Assembly (NCBI GenBank): GCA_963971535.1
Contig: OZ020588.1
Span: 128,315,583 to 128,379,582 of the forward strand
From: Notolepis coatsorum
Lineage: Eukaryota > Chordata > Actinopteri > Aulopiformes > Paralepididae
Direction: 5' to 3'
DNA length: 64,000 nucleotides
How positions within the stretch are numbered: position 1 is the first letter of the stretch; the number at the start of each line of letters is the position of its first letter. Below the pieces are notes generated by a model. It had not been told where the DNA came from. It saw nothing but the letters and a program-made list of their open reading frames with translations, and made no database searches. The position numbers were made by a program, and so were the translations under genes. Shown piece by piece: positions 43,661-53,345 of the stretch.

Positions 43661-43856
43661 TCCATTCTCAAGCAGCCTTCCAGCCTGCAAACACCAGGAC
43701 TATCTCGGGCTACAGCACAGCAGCTAGCCTCCAACCACCTAAACAGCCAAAAGCCTCAGCAGCTTACCTGGCACTACCAGGGGAACCCCAGGCACACTGG
43801 AACAGGCTAAACAGTTAAGTAAGATTGAAAACTTCATTGACTTACACTACAACAAC

Positions 43857-44690
43857 ATGGTCAAATCACCGGTAAAGACTAACAAACAGAGGCAGCTTCA
43901 AGGTGCTAAATCACAGAAGATCACAGACTCTGTCAAGCCTTCTCCATGTAAAAGGGCACGCTCTGATGCTGAGAGTACTGAGGAGAACTCCACATATGGT
44001 GCACAGGCAACCAGTGAGGGGGACACTCATTTGATAACATTAGAGTCCATCAACAAGAAACTGGACAAACTGGGAATGTTAGACTTGATGATGGAGCAGA
44101 TAATAAGCCTTAGAGAAAGCTTAGAGTTCAGTCAGGAACAAATTGTCGAGTTGGTTAAGGATAATGCGGAGATGAAGGGTAAGATGGAACTCATGGAAAC
44201 CAGAGTTAACATAATTGAAACAGAAAACAAAAAGATGAAAGAATCTCTTCTTGATGTACAGTGCCGCTCAATGAGAGACAATATTGTGTTTACTGGGTTA
44301 CCAGAGAAGGAGGGAAAGGACTGTGAAACTGTCATTAGGGAGTTCATGTCAGACCAGCTTAGTTTGCCTACGGACACTGTTCGGGGTATCACATTCTCTC
44401 GGGTGCACAGAATGGGAAGACCCTCAAAGGACAGACCCCGTGCAATTGTGGCTCGTTTCGAACACTATAAGCAAAAGGAACTTGTCAAGGGGAGGGGCAA
44501 AGAGCTGAGAAATACCACCTTTGGCATGAATGACCAATTCCCTCATGAGATTAATGACAGGCGTAAAGTACTTATCCCTATCCTGAAAGAACATCGAAGC
44601 CAAGGCAGATGGGTCGCTCTGGTAGTTGACAGACTGTACATTGAACACCAACTTTTCAGAGACTCCAACATCACACCCTGGTTATTTTAA
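43857..44690 (+). CDS. LINE ORF1 protein, L1-like (coiled coil and RRM)
   Basis: An uninterrupted 277-codon frame, ATG 43857 in the context ACAACATGG. The N-terminus is basic and Ser-rich. Residues about 62-128 form a heptad-rich coiled coil (SINKKLDKLGMLDLMMEQI to NIIETENKKMKES). Next come an RRM-like region starting RSMRDNIVFTGLPEKEGKD and containing VHRMGRPSKDRPRAIVARF, and a C-terminal domain ending with DRLYIEHQLFRD. This is the layout of L1 ORF1p (transposase_22), a trimeric RNA-binding chaperone. It is paired here with a jockey/L2-type ORF2. Fully open although ORF2 is broken. Confidence 0.92.
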   Translation: MVKSPVKTNKQRQLQGAKSQKITDSVKPSPCKRARSDAESTEENSTYGAQATSEGDTHLITLESINKKLDKLGMLDLMMEQIISLRESLEFSQEQIVELVKDNAEMKGKMELMETRVNIIETENKKMKESLLDVQCRSMRDNIVFTGLPEKEGKDCETVIREFMSDQLSLPTDTVRGITFSRVHRMGRPSKDRPRAIVARFEHYKQKELVKGRGKELRNTTFGMNDQFPHEINDRRKVLIPILKEHRSQGRWVALVVDRLYIEHQLFRDSNITPWLF

Positions 44691-44788
44691 TGTCAAGGTA
44701 GATGAACTGATCTTTTTATTTTATGACTGGTAGGCCTACCATGGCTTCCTGCATTAACAACCCAGGAGAGAACAGCAAAACAGCTCTA

Positions 44789-44870
44789 ATAAGTAGAAGT
44801 GATAAACTGTCGCCCAAGGCTTTACTTGCTCATTTTAATGTGTGTAGTCTGAGGAACACGGTTTTCCAGT
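44789..44870 (+). pseudogene. Extra copy of endonuclease start motif
   Basis: DKLSPKALLAHFNVCSLRNTVFQF resembles the true ORF2 endonuclease start KKGLRLAHLNICSLKNKVHEL encoded about 170 bases downstream (44970-45030). A T-rich stretch separates them. Either an old internal duplication or an insertion of part of another copy. Confidence 0.6.
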
Positions 44871-44945
44871 TTTTATCTTATTTTGTTTTTATCTTATTTT
44901 TTTTTTATTTCTTATTTGATCTTGTTCATTTAATTAAACTAAATC

Positions 44946-45573
44946 ATGACAATGTCACTTAAAATACCTAAAAAAGGTCTAAGACTTGCTCATTTGAATA
45001 TTTGTAGCTTGAAGAATAAGGTGCATGAGCTGAGCTCTATAATGCTAGATAACAGCTTACACATAATGGCTATTTCAGAGACACACCTAGATGAAATAAT
45101 AGAGGATACACCACTGAATATACAAGGATATAATATTTTTTGATTAGATAGAGACAAATATGGAAGGGGGCATTGCTCTCTATGTTCAAAATCATATCCC
45201 GGTCAAAGTCAGAAAGGACTTAAGTATTACAGGGGTGGAGGCCTTATGGCTACAAGTTCACATGCCTTATTTGAAACCATTGCTTATATGCTGTTGCTAT
45301 AGGCCACCAAGCTCTAGCATTGTATACTTAGACAATATATGTACAATGCTGCAGAATGTAACCGACAGAGATAATGAAATCTGTATATTAGGAGATATGA
45401 ATATTGATTGGTTTTCCAGAAGTTGTACACTGAAGAAGAAACTGAATGATGCGGCCGCTGTATGTAATTTGTTTCAAATTATTGATGTACCAACAAGAAT
45501 TAATAATAGTGCAGGATCAGTCTCATCGACCTGTATAGACCATTGTTTTACGAATGCCAGAGAAAAATTTTAA
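44946..45573 (+). pseudogene. LINE ORF2 AP endonuclease, broken
   Basis: Frame 44946-45143: LRLAHLNICSLKNKVHEL, IMAISETHLD (metal-binding Glu) and a TGA after GYNIF. A one-base shift near 45150 leads to 45160-45573: GGIALYVQNHIPV, CYRPPSSS, ILGDMNIDW and SSTCIDHCF, then TAA. After it KVVSEPVGFSDHNII (catalytic SDH) continues in the same frame. The domain is recognisable throughout but carries a stop, a frameshift and a second stop. Confidence 0.9.
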
Positions 45574-45591
45574 AAAGTTGTATCTGAGCCT

Positions 45592-47040
45592 GTGGGCTTC
45601 AGTGACCACAACATTATTGCGTTAACCTTAAAGATGAAGGTTCCTAAGGTAGGACCAAAAATAATTTATAAAAGAATATATAAGACATTTTCTGAGGATG
45701 ATTTTATTAATGATGTAAAAAATTTACTCTGGAATAATGTGCTAGAGACAAGGCATACAGAGGCTGCATTAGAGAAGTTTATGGAATTATTTACAGATGT
45801 CTGTGACAAACATGCTCCTGTAAAGAAGCTCTCCGTCAGAGCAATCAAAACACCCTGGCTGGATCCTGAGTTGAAAAATGGCATGAAAGAAAGAGACAGA
45901 CTGAAAAAAGTAGCTATTGCATTAGAGAATCCAGAAGATTGGAAAGTTTACCGCTCATTGAGAAACAAAATAACCAAAATGAATAGGCAGAAGAAAAAAC
46001 ATTATTATCAAACCAGATTGGAGGAGTGTAAAGGGGACAGTAAGAGACTATGGAAAACATTGAATGAAGCTATGGGTAGAAATAAAATGGGCAAAACGCC
46101 ATCATTTATTGAGTCAGATGGTATATTCATCACTAAACCATTTGACATTGCAACCCATTTCAACAACTACTTTGTTTCCAAGGTAAACACAATTAGAAAT
46201 CAAATGTTGCCAATGAGTGGTAAGCTGTCAGACTCTGTAATTAAAAAACATATAATGTATGACAAGAAATGCCGATTTAAATTCAGGAGCACAAGTCCAA
46301 ATGATATTGAAAAGCTCCTCATAGCACTTAAACCAGATAAACCTTGCGGTGTTGATAATCTGAATGGCAAACTGCTACAAATGTCTGCAAAATTTGTGGC
46401 TAAGCCACTATCACATATATTTAATTTATGTTTTGAAGAGAGGGTCTTTCCTCAGCCTTGGAAAATAGCCAAAGTAACTCCACTACCAAAGAACTGTAAA
46501 GAGCCATTTACAGGTTCAAACAGTAGGCCCATTAGTATTTTACCAGTAATAGGTAAGTTATTGGAAGGAATTGTGTTCAAGCAGATTCAAAAGTATTTCA
46601 ATGAAAACAACATTAATTCTGATTTCCAGCATGCATACAAAGCAGGATACTCTACAGGAACTGCTTTAACATCTCTTACAGATAGCTGGCTACAGCTGAT
46701 TGATAGGAAGTTAGTAGTGGGTACAGTGCTCTTGGATTTCAGTGCGGCTTTCGACATCATAGATCATGACCTATTATTATTGAAATTACACACATATGGG
46801 TTTGAAGACACTGCCATGGAATGGATGAGAAGCTACTTGTATAATAGACAACAATGTGTTATATTTAATGGTTCCATGTCAAATATGGTAACACTCCAGT
46901 GTGGTATTCCCCAAGGAAGTTGTCTTGGACCCCTCCTTTACTCTATATTTGTAAATGATATGCCTTATGTATTGGAAAGTGCAGGTACAGCGATTTATGC
47001 TGATGATACAACTATATATGCATCCGCTGAGAGCAAGTGA
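45592..47040 (+). pseudogene. LINE ORF2 linker and reverse transcriptase
   Basis: A 482-codon open frame. It starts in the last endonuclease motif GFSDHNIIALTLK, passes the linker AIKTPWLDPELKNGMKERD and enters RT: KPDKPCGVDNLNGKLL, WKIAKVTPLPKN, RPISILPVIGKLLEG, TVLLDFSAAFDIIDHDLLL, LQCGIPQGSCLGPLLYSIF and IYADDTTIYAS. It ends at a TGA after SAESK. Fifteen-hundred bases without a lesion suggest moderate age. All RT catalytic Asp residues are present (the FSAAFD Asp and YADD). Confidence 0.93.
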
Positions 47041-47845
47041 ATAAGATACTTCAGAGTGAATTATTTATGATTTCGAATTGGATAACTGAAAACAGACTAA
47101 AACTAAATGTAGCAAAAACAAAATGTCTTATACTCGGCTCTAAATATGCCTTAAGGTCGGAACATAGACTGAGTCTCTCATTACAAGACGCTGGTATTGA
47201 ACAAGTGAAGGAGGCCAAATTGTTGGGTGTAACTATTGACGAGGCACTACTTTGGTCTACCCAGATTAACAATATGGTTACCAGGATGAGTAGAAACATC
47301 TCCATAATAAGAAGAAATGCCTACCTCCTAACGAATACAACAATTAAAATGGTAGTACAATCTTTAGTCTTGTCCCATCTTGACTATACTGCCCAGCAAT
47401 TTGGTCTAGCGCGTCAAAGCAAGAGCTTAGTAAACTCCAGCTCACTCAAAATAGAGCTGCCCGACTCACTCTTCACTGGTCTATAAGGAATAGTGTGGAG
47501 GGAATGCATGCTAGACTGTCGTGGATGAGGGTGGAGGAGAGACTAGCATGCAGTTTGATTAGGTTTTTAAAGAACATTTGTACCTTGGGTAAACCCACTC
47601 AATTGTATTCTATGCTTTTATCCACCAATGATAGACATGACCATAATACCAGACATGCTTCAAGTAGTCGCTTCACCCTACCTCTGCCTAGAACCAACGC
47701 TCTAAAGAAAACTGCAATGTATAGAACCATAACACACTGGAATAGGATCCCATTACATATTATACGGACGGAAAACAAGGACAGTTTCAAAAAGAAACTC
47801 AAAGGAGCCATAATCCGGAAGGAGATTAATATATGTCATGCATGA
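47037..47845 (+). pseudogene. LINE ORF2 C-terminal part, two frames
   Basis: After the stop at 47038 the protein continues in another frame: NKILQSELFMISNWI, NRLKLNVAKTKCLILG and EAKLLGVTIDEALLW to VLSHLDYTAQQFG. A shift near 47435 then leads to 47495-47845: RVEERLACSLIRFLKNI, DHNTRHASSSRFTLP and TITHWNRIPLHIIR. This is the thumb and C-terminal tail typical of jockey/CR1/L2 RTs. Confidence 0.9.
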
Positions 47846-47932
47846 GTGTAGCTGCAGCCATGTTATCCAAAACTTCTTCTGATTACTTTGTGTTTTCTTT
47901 TCTTTTTAAAGGTATGGTGAAATTGATGTTTT

Positions 47933-48332
47933 AGTAACATTGATGAGCATTCTAAAAGCAATTCTTAAAAATATTCAATTTTAAAAACAATCTTAAATTG
48001 TATTTAACACTGTATTTTGTAATTTGTTTTGTTTTTTCGTTTTCTGTTTCTTTGCTTGCATGTAATTTTAGCCATCTTAATTGTTAGTTTTATTGTGTAT
48101 TGTATGTTGAGTACTGGCTTTTAATAATTAGTAACATTGATGAGCATTCTAAAAGCAATTCTAAAAAATACTCAATTTTAAAAACAATCTTAAATTGTAT
48201 TCAACACTGTATTTTGTATTTTGTGTTGTTTTATTTTTTTTGTTTTCTGTTTCTTTGCTTGCATGTAATTTTAGCCATCTTAATTGTTAGTTTCATTGTG
48301 TATTGTATGTTGAGTACTGGCTTTTAATAATT
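47933..48332 (+). repeat. 197-bp tandem duplication in LINE 3'UTR
   Basis: Copies at 47933-48129 and 48130-48332 both start AGTAACATTGATGAGCATTC and end CTTTTAATAATT. The relative at 22444-22805 has one copy, so the duplication is specific to this copy or subfamily. Confidence 0.93.
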
Positions 48333-48490
48333 CTGTTTTGCAATAATTGTTTTGTATGTTTTTTGTGTGGACCCCAGGAAGATTAGCTGGTTGCCATGGC
48401 ACCAGCTAATGGGGATCCGTAATAAAATCAAATCAACGAGTCTCAAATGGCACTTAACGTCCGACCGAACTCATACACAACTCTTGCAGG

Positions 48491-48503
48491 ACTTCTGACA
48501 CCA
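48491..48503 (-). promoter_or_regulatory. Gypsy C primer-binding site
   Basis: The minus strand reads TGGTGTCAGAAGT immediately after the LTR. TGG is the expected complement of a tRNA CCA end. The tRNA species was not determined. Confidence 0.75.
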
Positions 48504-48689
48504 TGTCGTGTTACTTCACACGGTAACAAATATGTGAGTCCTCTGCTTTGGTTGTTAGTATCTTTATTAGATTATGAGTTGCTACGTTACACAGGTGTCC
48601 ATTCTAGGTTCCTCTTGTACCCTCCCTGCCCCCAAGTACAGTGGCCTGTACACTCTCGTATAGCGCACATACATTAACATAACACCACA
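48504..48689 (-). repeat. Gypsy C 5' LTR
   Basis: 186 bases, followed on the minus strand directly by the primer-binding site TGGTGTCAGAAGT. Differences from the other LTR include ATGG/ACGG and TTATGCGTCGC/TTATGAGTTGC. Confidence 0.95.
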
Positions 48690-48694
48690 ACTGT

Positions 48695-49276
48695 GACTCC
48701 ACCTTATATGTATTTCAATCAGGATGATTAGTGGGTGTATTCTAAATGTCCAGATAAAGATGTGGGTATACTGTACTCCAAAAACTCCTATACTACCACT
48801 ACTAATCTCATAACATTTTGCATATCTCTGTAGTATAAAGAGCGAGATGAGCTGAACAGGATATTTAAGCTGTGGGTCCTCCCCTGGGCGCACTGCCCCT
48901 TTCTCAATTAGGACCTCACCATGAAACTGCACCAGACAGGGGTGTCTGGCTATTGTTATTTGCCCACTCGTCCTAGCCAATTACCTGCAAAATCCACTAA
49001 AATGTTGAACTAGCGTATTTTCTGTTGGGATGCATTATCTATAGACCTTTTCACACTTGACATCATAAATGTTCAAAACGGGCCCAAGTTAATTTCCTGT
49101 TTCGGTGTTTGCCAATACAATAGCTGACAGGAAATAAACTTGGGCCCAAGCTGTTCCCTAGATAGCAATTTATTTCCATAGAAAACGGTCTATAGCAGAA
49201 TCCACATGCGGTCTAAATACAGTGAATTTGAAAATAACAGTTTCTCTCACATTGTTCAAGTCAAGTCAAGTCAAAG
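48695..49276. other. No gene recognised
   Basis: Flank of gypsy C. It includes an inverted pair near 49085-49145: GGGCCCAAGTTAATTTCCTG and CAGGAAATAAACTTGGGCCC, 20-base arms with one mismatch and about 23 bases between them. This is a potential hairpin and otherwise nothing is supported. Confidence 0.4.
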
Positions 49277-49870
49277 TTAACTCTTTCAGCGCCATGGATC
49301 TAGCCCATCTTTGTTCCTACTGCGCCACCGCTCTAAGAGATAGGGATGCGTGGCAGTGTTTGCAGGGCTATATCTATATTATAGCTATGGATACAATACT
49401 ATGGCTCATTTGACATCAACTATCCATCGTTCAACATGTTAAAAAGAATAAATTGTTTCATGTATACGTTTGTGTGTTATACCGTGGTGAATATTGTATA
49501 GTTTCAGAGTGATCCTGGCTAATTCCTGAAAACGGCCCTATGGAGCAATACGTGAATTTAGCTAAAAGCGTTGGCGTTGTTCGCCTGGACACACTATTAT
49601 TTCCAATTCAAAGGTATATAATAGGTATGAAAGGGGGGGGGGGGTCGTTTTTTTAAGTTTTAATCGTCACCAACGGCATACGTATTTATCTTACTGATCG
49701 TTGCGATCGATGTGATATCATGGTTGGATCAAAGTAGGTTGATGTCATATAGTCCTTACCTTTACTAGGAGGTATCCCAAAAAGAATATTCCAATTGTCT
49801 GATCGCGATTTCCAGTATTGGTGTCCATCGTGTCCCCTACATAATCCGGCACAACACATGCATCGGGGGC
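49277..49870. repeat. Repeat family copy B (related to 30755-31180), possible piggyBac-like end
   Basis: Shares ordered blocks with 30755-31180 (TATACCG, CCAACGGCATAC, CCAATTGTCTGATCGCG). At its left is TTAACTCTTTCAGCGCC (49277), a TTAA plus CTCTTTCAGCGCC-like sequence reminiscent of piggyBac termini. No right end was found, so the class is a guess. A G-run lies at 49633-49645. Confidence 0.4.
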
Positions 49871-49889
49871 ATTGGACACGTTTCAATTA

Positions 49890-50215
49890 GGGCTGCACGA
49901 TTTTGGGAAATAATCTAATTGCGATTTTTCTGACAGATATTGCGATTGCGATAAAATTAGCAATTATAATTATTATTATTATTTTATTTTTTGCATTTTT
50001 ACAGCTTTATTGGTCACGCAGGACCGACAGAGGAGAGGGCGAACGGGGGGAGAGGTGGGGAGGACATGCGACAAATAACGACGGGAGCTCGGATCGAACC
50101 CGGGTCGGCCGCGTAGGTGCGCGAGGCACTATGGTATGCGCCACGAGGGCGCCCCAATTATTCTTTTTTTTTAAGCAGCCCCACAGAGGTTTATTGTCAA
50201 ATGCGGCTGGCATCT
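49890..50215. mobile_element. Unclassified MITE-like repeat, split by a SINE
   Basis: AGGGCTGCACGATTTTGGG (49890) with GATTGCGAT motifs is a terminus commonly seen in fish genomes. It is interrupted by a minus-strand SINE. CAATTAT occurs on both sides (about 49961 and 50154), a possible 7-bp duplication. Confidence 0.5.
49968..50153 (-). mobile_element. tRNA-derived SINE
   Basis: On the minus strand: GGGGCGCCCTCGTGGCGCA (A-box-like), GACCCGGGTTCGATCCGAG (B-box, about 50108-50090), then ...AATAAAGCTGTAAAAATGC and an ATA/ATT tail. Canonical SINE layout. Confidence 0.85.
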
Positions 50216-50454
50216 GGCATACGCAGTGGGTCTGTTCGGGACAGCGAGCCTGAAAATTTTATTTTTACCTGGGAATCGATACCGGTACCTAACCCAGTCT
50301 AAACTTCACAATACACAATCTAAAACCACTTACCTCCCTCTCCCAAACCGTTCCTACAACAATTTGTCATGCAACATACAACATGATGTTGCATGATCAT
50401 GTATATTTATTTTGTATTATAATATTTTTTATGTTTAAATATCAACTAGATAGT
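50216..50454. other. No gene recognised
   Basis: Short spacer without features. Confidence 0.4.
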
Positions 50455-50940
50455 CAGAGGTCAGACTAGAGGTGATGGCAGAGAGGGGGATGAGAAGGAA
50501 GCTGGCTGCTATCCTGGATAATCCCTCCCACCCCCTCTACGATGAGGTAGTCAAGATGAGAAGCATGTTCAGCCACAGATTCATACCCCCCCCGACACTC
50601 AACTAACCGCCTCGGACAGTCCTTCATACCAGCGGCCATCAGGCTCCACAACAGTGGGCATGGACTGCTGCCAGACATCCAACTAGAACTAATAGGAACC
50701 CAAGGAGGACAATAACACCACCTTATGCATACCGCACCTTATGTGAATATTGCACCTTATGTGAACACTGTGAATACTGTATCTTTCAGTTAGTTAGATA
50801 GTAAATTATATTGACTTATTTGTTTACACTGCTTGTGTTGTTTTTACTACCTGTACCTCCCCCCATCCCCCATGCTGCTATGATGCCTGAATTTCCCCAA
50901 GGGGATCAATAAAGGAATATATATCTTATCTTATCTTAAC
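50455..50940 (+). mobile_element. LINE 3' end (same family as 56820-57900)
   Basis: Nearly identical to 57450-57900: AGAGAGGGGGATGAGAAGGA, AGCATGTTCAGCCACAGA and CGGCCATCAGGCTCCACAAC. It ends GGGGATCAATAAAGGAATAT and an ATCTT/ATCTTA tail. Only the last coding stretch and 3'UTR are present. Confidence 0.92.
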
Positions 50941-50991
50941 ATTATCTGGCAATCCTAAATACTATCAAACTCCTCTGATGTCAGACCAGAT

Positions 50992-51483
50992 ATGAGACGC
51001 GTGCACACACACACACACACAGAACTGTCACTCTCCTCTCTCGAAAATCATGCTGTATCTGTCTCTAATCCTTTCAATCTCACCATTGTTACACTCTATC
51101 GCCCTCCAGCTCCACTCGATCACATCCCAGATGAGCTGGACATGCTTCTAAGCTCCTTACCGGAAGATGGTACCCCCCTCCTTCTATTGGGCGACTTCAA
51201 CCTGCCTGACTCATCTCAGTCGGACACAGTGGTCTCCCTCCTACAATTCTTTGACCTGACTCCCACTGCCATGCCTCCCACCCACAAAGCAGGCAACTCC
51301 TTGGATCTCATATTTTCCCGTAACTCCAGCATCATTAACACCACGGTAACTCCCCTGCATGTATCTGACCTTTCCTTCATATCCTTCTCACTAACTCTCA
51401 TGCTTAACCGAAAGGCCTTCACCCCAAATCAAACCGTCTCACTCAGACCTGCCCTCCCTATCCCCCTCCACCCTCTCCTCTGA
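50992..51483 (+). pseudogene. L2 AP endonuclease, C-terminal two thirds
   Basis: Shows VTLYRPPAPLDHIPDEL, LLLLGDFNLPDSSQSD, PTHKAGNSLDLIFSR and TPLHVSDLSFISFSL. The expected SDH triad is SDL, so the catalytic His is lost. The N-terminal part with the metal-binding Glu is missing; a CA array lies at 51004-51020. Confidence 0.88.
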
Positions 51484-51502
51484 CATACTATCCGCTCTAC
51501 CT

Positions 51503-51976
51503 TTGAGTGACACCTTCTCTGCTCTCCCCACAGAGATGGCAACCTCCACCCTCCTCTCAGCCCTCGCAACCTCCTTCGACAAGCTCTGTCCCCTCGTTGA
51601 GAAACCTGCCCGCCATTCCCCACCCAGTCCATGGCTGACGGATGCAGTGAGAGAACAAAGACAGGTCCTGAGAGTGGCTGAGAGGAAGTATAGTAAGTCA
51701 CGCCTCACTGCTGACATCGTCACATATCACAACCTCGTGTTAACATTCTCCAAAACCATTACTAATGCCAAAGCTTATTTCTTTCACCATAGGATCGAGG
51801 CCTCTGCCAAGAACCTTCGCAAACTGCATGCTACCATGTCCTCCCTCCTCACTCCCCCCCACCCCCTCCTCCCTCATCTTTCTCTGCCGAAGACTTTGCA
51901 ATCTTCTTCGAGTAAAAAGTGGAGAACATCCGCAGCTCCTTCTCCCAACCCCCACCCATTCCAAATACTGAATTGA
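51503..51976 (+). pseudogene. L2 endonuclease-RT linker
   Basis: The frame contains FDKLCPLVEKPARHSPPSPWLTDAVREQRQVLRVAERKY in shorter recognisable blocks (PSPWLTDAVREQRQ; RVAERKYSKSRL), then HHRIEASAKNLRKL. This is the usual L2 linker before RT, and the frame is lost at about 51910. Confidence 0.85.
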
Positions 51977-52693
51977 GAACCTCATCCTACACTCTGTCAT
52001 CTTTCTCTCCCATTACAGAAGCCGAGACCCTGACACTGGTAACGTCGAACCGTCCGACTACATGCCAGCTGGATCAGCTACCCTCCCCACTCCTCCAGAC
52101 CATACTATAGCACCAGACATCCTCCCATTCCTAACTGCAACCATCAACTCCTCCCTCAACTCGGGGGTGGTCCCCACCTCCCTAAAACAAGCCAGAGTCA
52201 CACCGCTCATAAAAAACCAACCCTGAACCCCACCGTCATAGGCAACTATCGTCCTGTCTCTCTTCTCTCCTTCCTTTCTAAAACACTTGAACGTGCTGTA
52301 TCCAACCAACTTACTGCTTATCTCTTACAGAATAACCACCTAGACCCTAATCAGTCAGGCTTCCGGACTGGCCACTCCACAGAAACGGCCCTTATTGCGG
52401 TCCCAGAGGCACTTCACTTAGCAAAAGTGAAAGGCCTCTCCTCTGTCCTGATTCTCCTAGATCAGGGGTCGGCATGCGGCTCTTTAACCAATCAGCTGCG
52501 GCTCCCTGGCCAAAAATAATAATAATAAAAACGTTTCTTTTTTTTGTATCTCTTATTTTGGAGATCGATGTCATACTGTGACACTGAAATGAAAAGATAT
52601 TTCATCAACTCAAACAGTACATCACACCCTGCGCCTCTCCCTGCCGTCTGCAAGTGGCTAATCTTGAGTTTCTGACCCCCCAGTAAGCTAACC

Positions 52694-52835
52694 ATGGATA
52701 AATCCAAAAAAAGGAAAGTCTGAGGAAAATAGAGGGTTTAATTCAGCGTGGACCGATTAATTTGCTTTCACAACTAACGATGCAGGCTTACCTGTATGCC
52801 TGATATGTGGTGAGAAATTTGCAAACAACAAAAAA
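52694..52835 (+). pseudogene. hAT transposase N-terminus with BED-type finger, decayed
   Basis: Reads MDKSKKRKV, stop, stop, then NSAWTD, FAFTTNDAGLPVCLICGEKF and ANNKK. CLICGEKF is the C-X2-C half of a BED zinc finger as in Charlie-like hAT/GTF2IRD2-type transposases. Internal stops show it is dead and everything after the first half-finger is deleted. Confidence 0.75.
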
Positions 52836-53177
52836 TTTACTTTTTATTTTATAGATTTTCCACAAATAAGGGAAGGACTCAAATAGAGCTGCATAGTTCA
52901 GGGTTTTATTTCAAAGTAGGTCTACACATGCCAGTGTTTTTTATCCTCTTGTGTTTTATTTCAAAGTAGGTCTACACATGGTAGTCTTTTTTCAAAGTGG
53001 ACTACTTTTTATTTTATAAATGTTCCACAAATAAGGGGAGGACTCAAATATTATACCTGAATAGTTCAGGGTTTTATTTCAAAGTCGGTCTACAGACACC
53101 AGTCTTTTGTCTCCTCTTCTGTCTTTTATTTAAAAATAGGTCTACACAGCCAGTCTTTTTTCTCCTCTTCATACGAG

Positions 53178-53178
53178 G

Positions 53179-53215
<37 letters not shown>

Positions 53216-53345
53216 AACTTTATTAACAGATTGCAGAATGGGTACAATACAGTACAGCTCAATACACACAATTGTTAAGGGGATGCAGACCAGAGAAAGA
53301 CTTTCGTCTTGTTTACATCAGGGTCCCCCATTTTCAATTCATCAG
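53178..53345 (-). mobile_element. LINE or SINE 3' tail fragment
   Basis: The minus strand ends TCTGTTAATAAAGTTTTC followed by AATC tetramers (53216-53178). Such AATAAA plus tetramer tails mark fish LINE 3' ends. No coding part. Confidence 0.5.

Larger units (their letters stand above)
43165..48445 (+). mobile_element. Near full-length two-ORF LINE inserted in gypsy C
   Basis: It begins around TTTCCAAGATGGCAGC (about 43167). Next come a 5'UTR with ~90-bp tandem repeats, ORF1 (43857-44690), broken ORF2 (about 44790-47845) and a 3'UTR with an internal 197-bp duplication. It ends GGGGATCCGTAATAAAATCAAATC. The RT (FSAAFDIIDH, GIPQGSCLGPLLY, YADD) is of the jockey/CR1/L2 superfamily, while ORF1 is L1-like. 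No target duplication could be read, as is common in this group. A 5'-truncated relative lies at 22444-22805. Confidence 0.9.
38722..48689 (-). mobile_element. Gypsy C, complete Ty3/gypsy with both LTRs, interrupted by a LINE
   Basis: The 186-bp LTRs at 38722-38907 and 48504-48689 both start TGTCGTGTTACTTCACA and end AACATAACACCACA on the plus strand. A 5-bp target duplication ACTGT flanks the whole (38717-38721 and 48690-48694). On the minus strand the order is 5' LTR, primer-binding site, LINE insertion, gag-pol, polypurine tract, 3' LTR. Removing the LINE (about 43165-48445) leaves roughly 4.7 kb, a normal size. The LTRs differ at several positions, so the insertion is not very recent. The gene frames carry two frameshifts or stops in gag and two TAG stops in pol. 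Confidence 0.95.
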
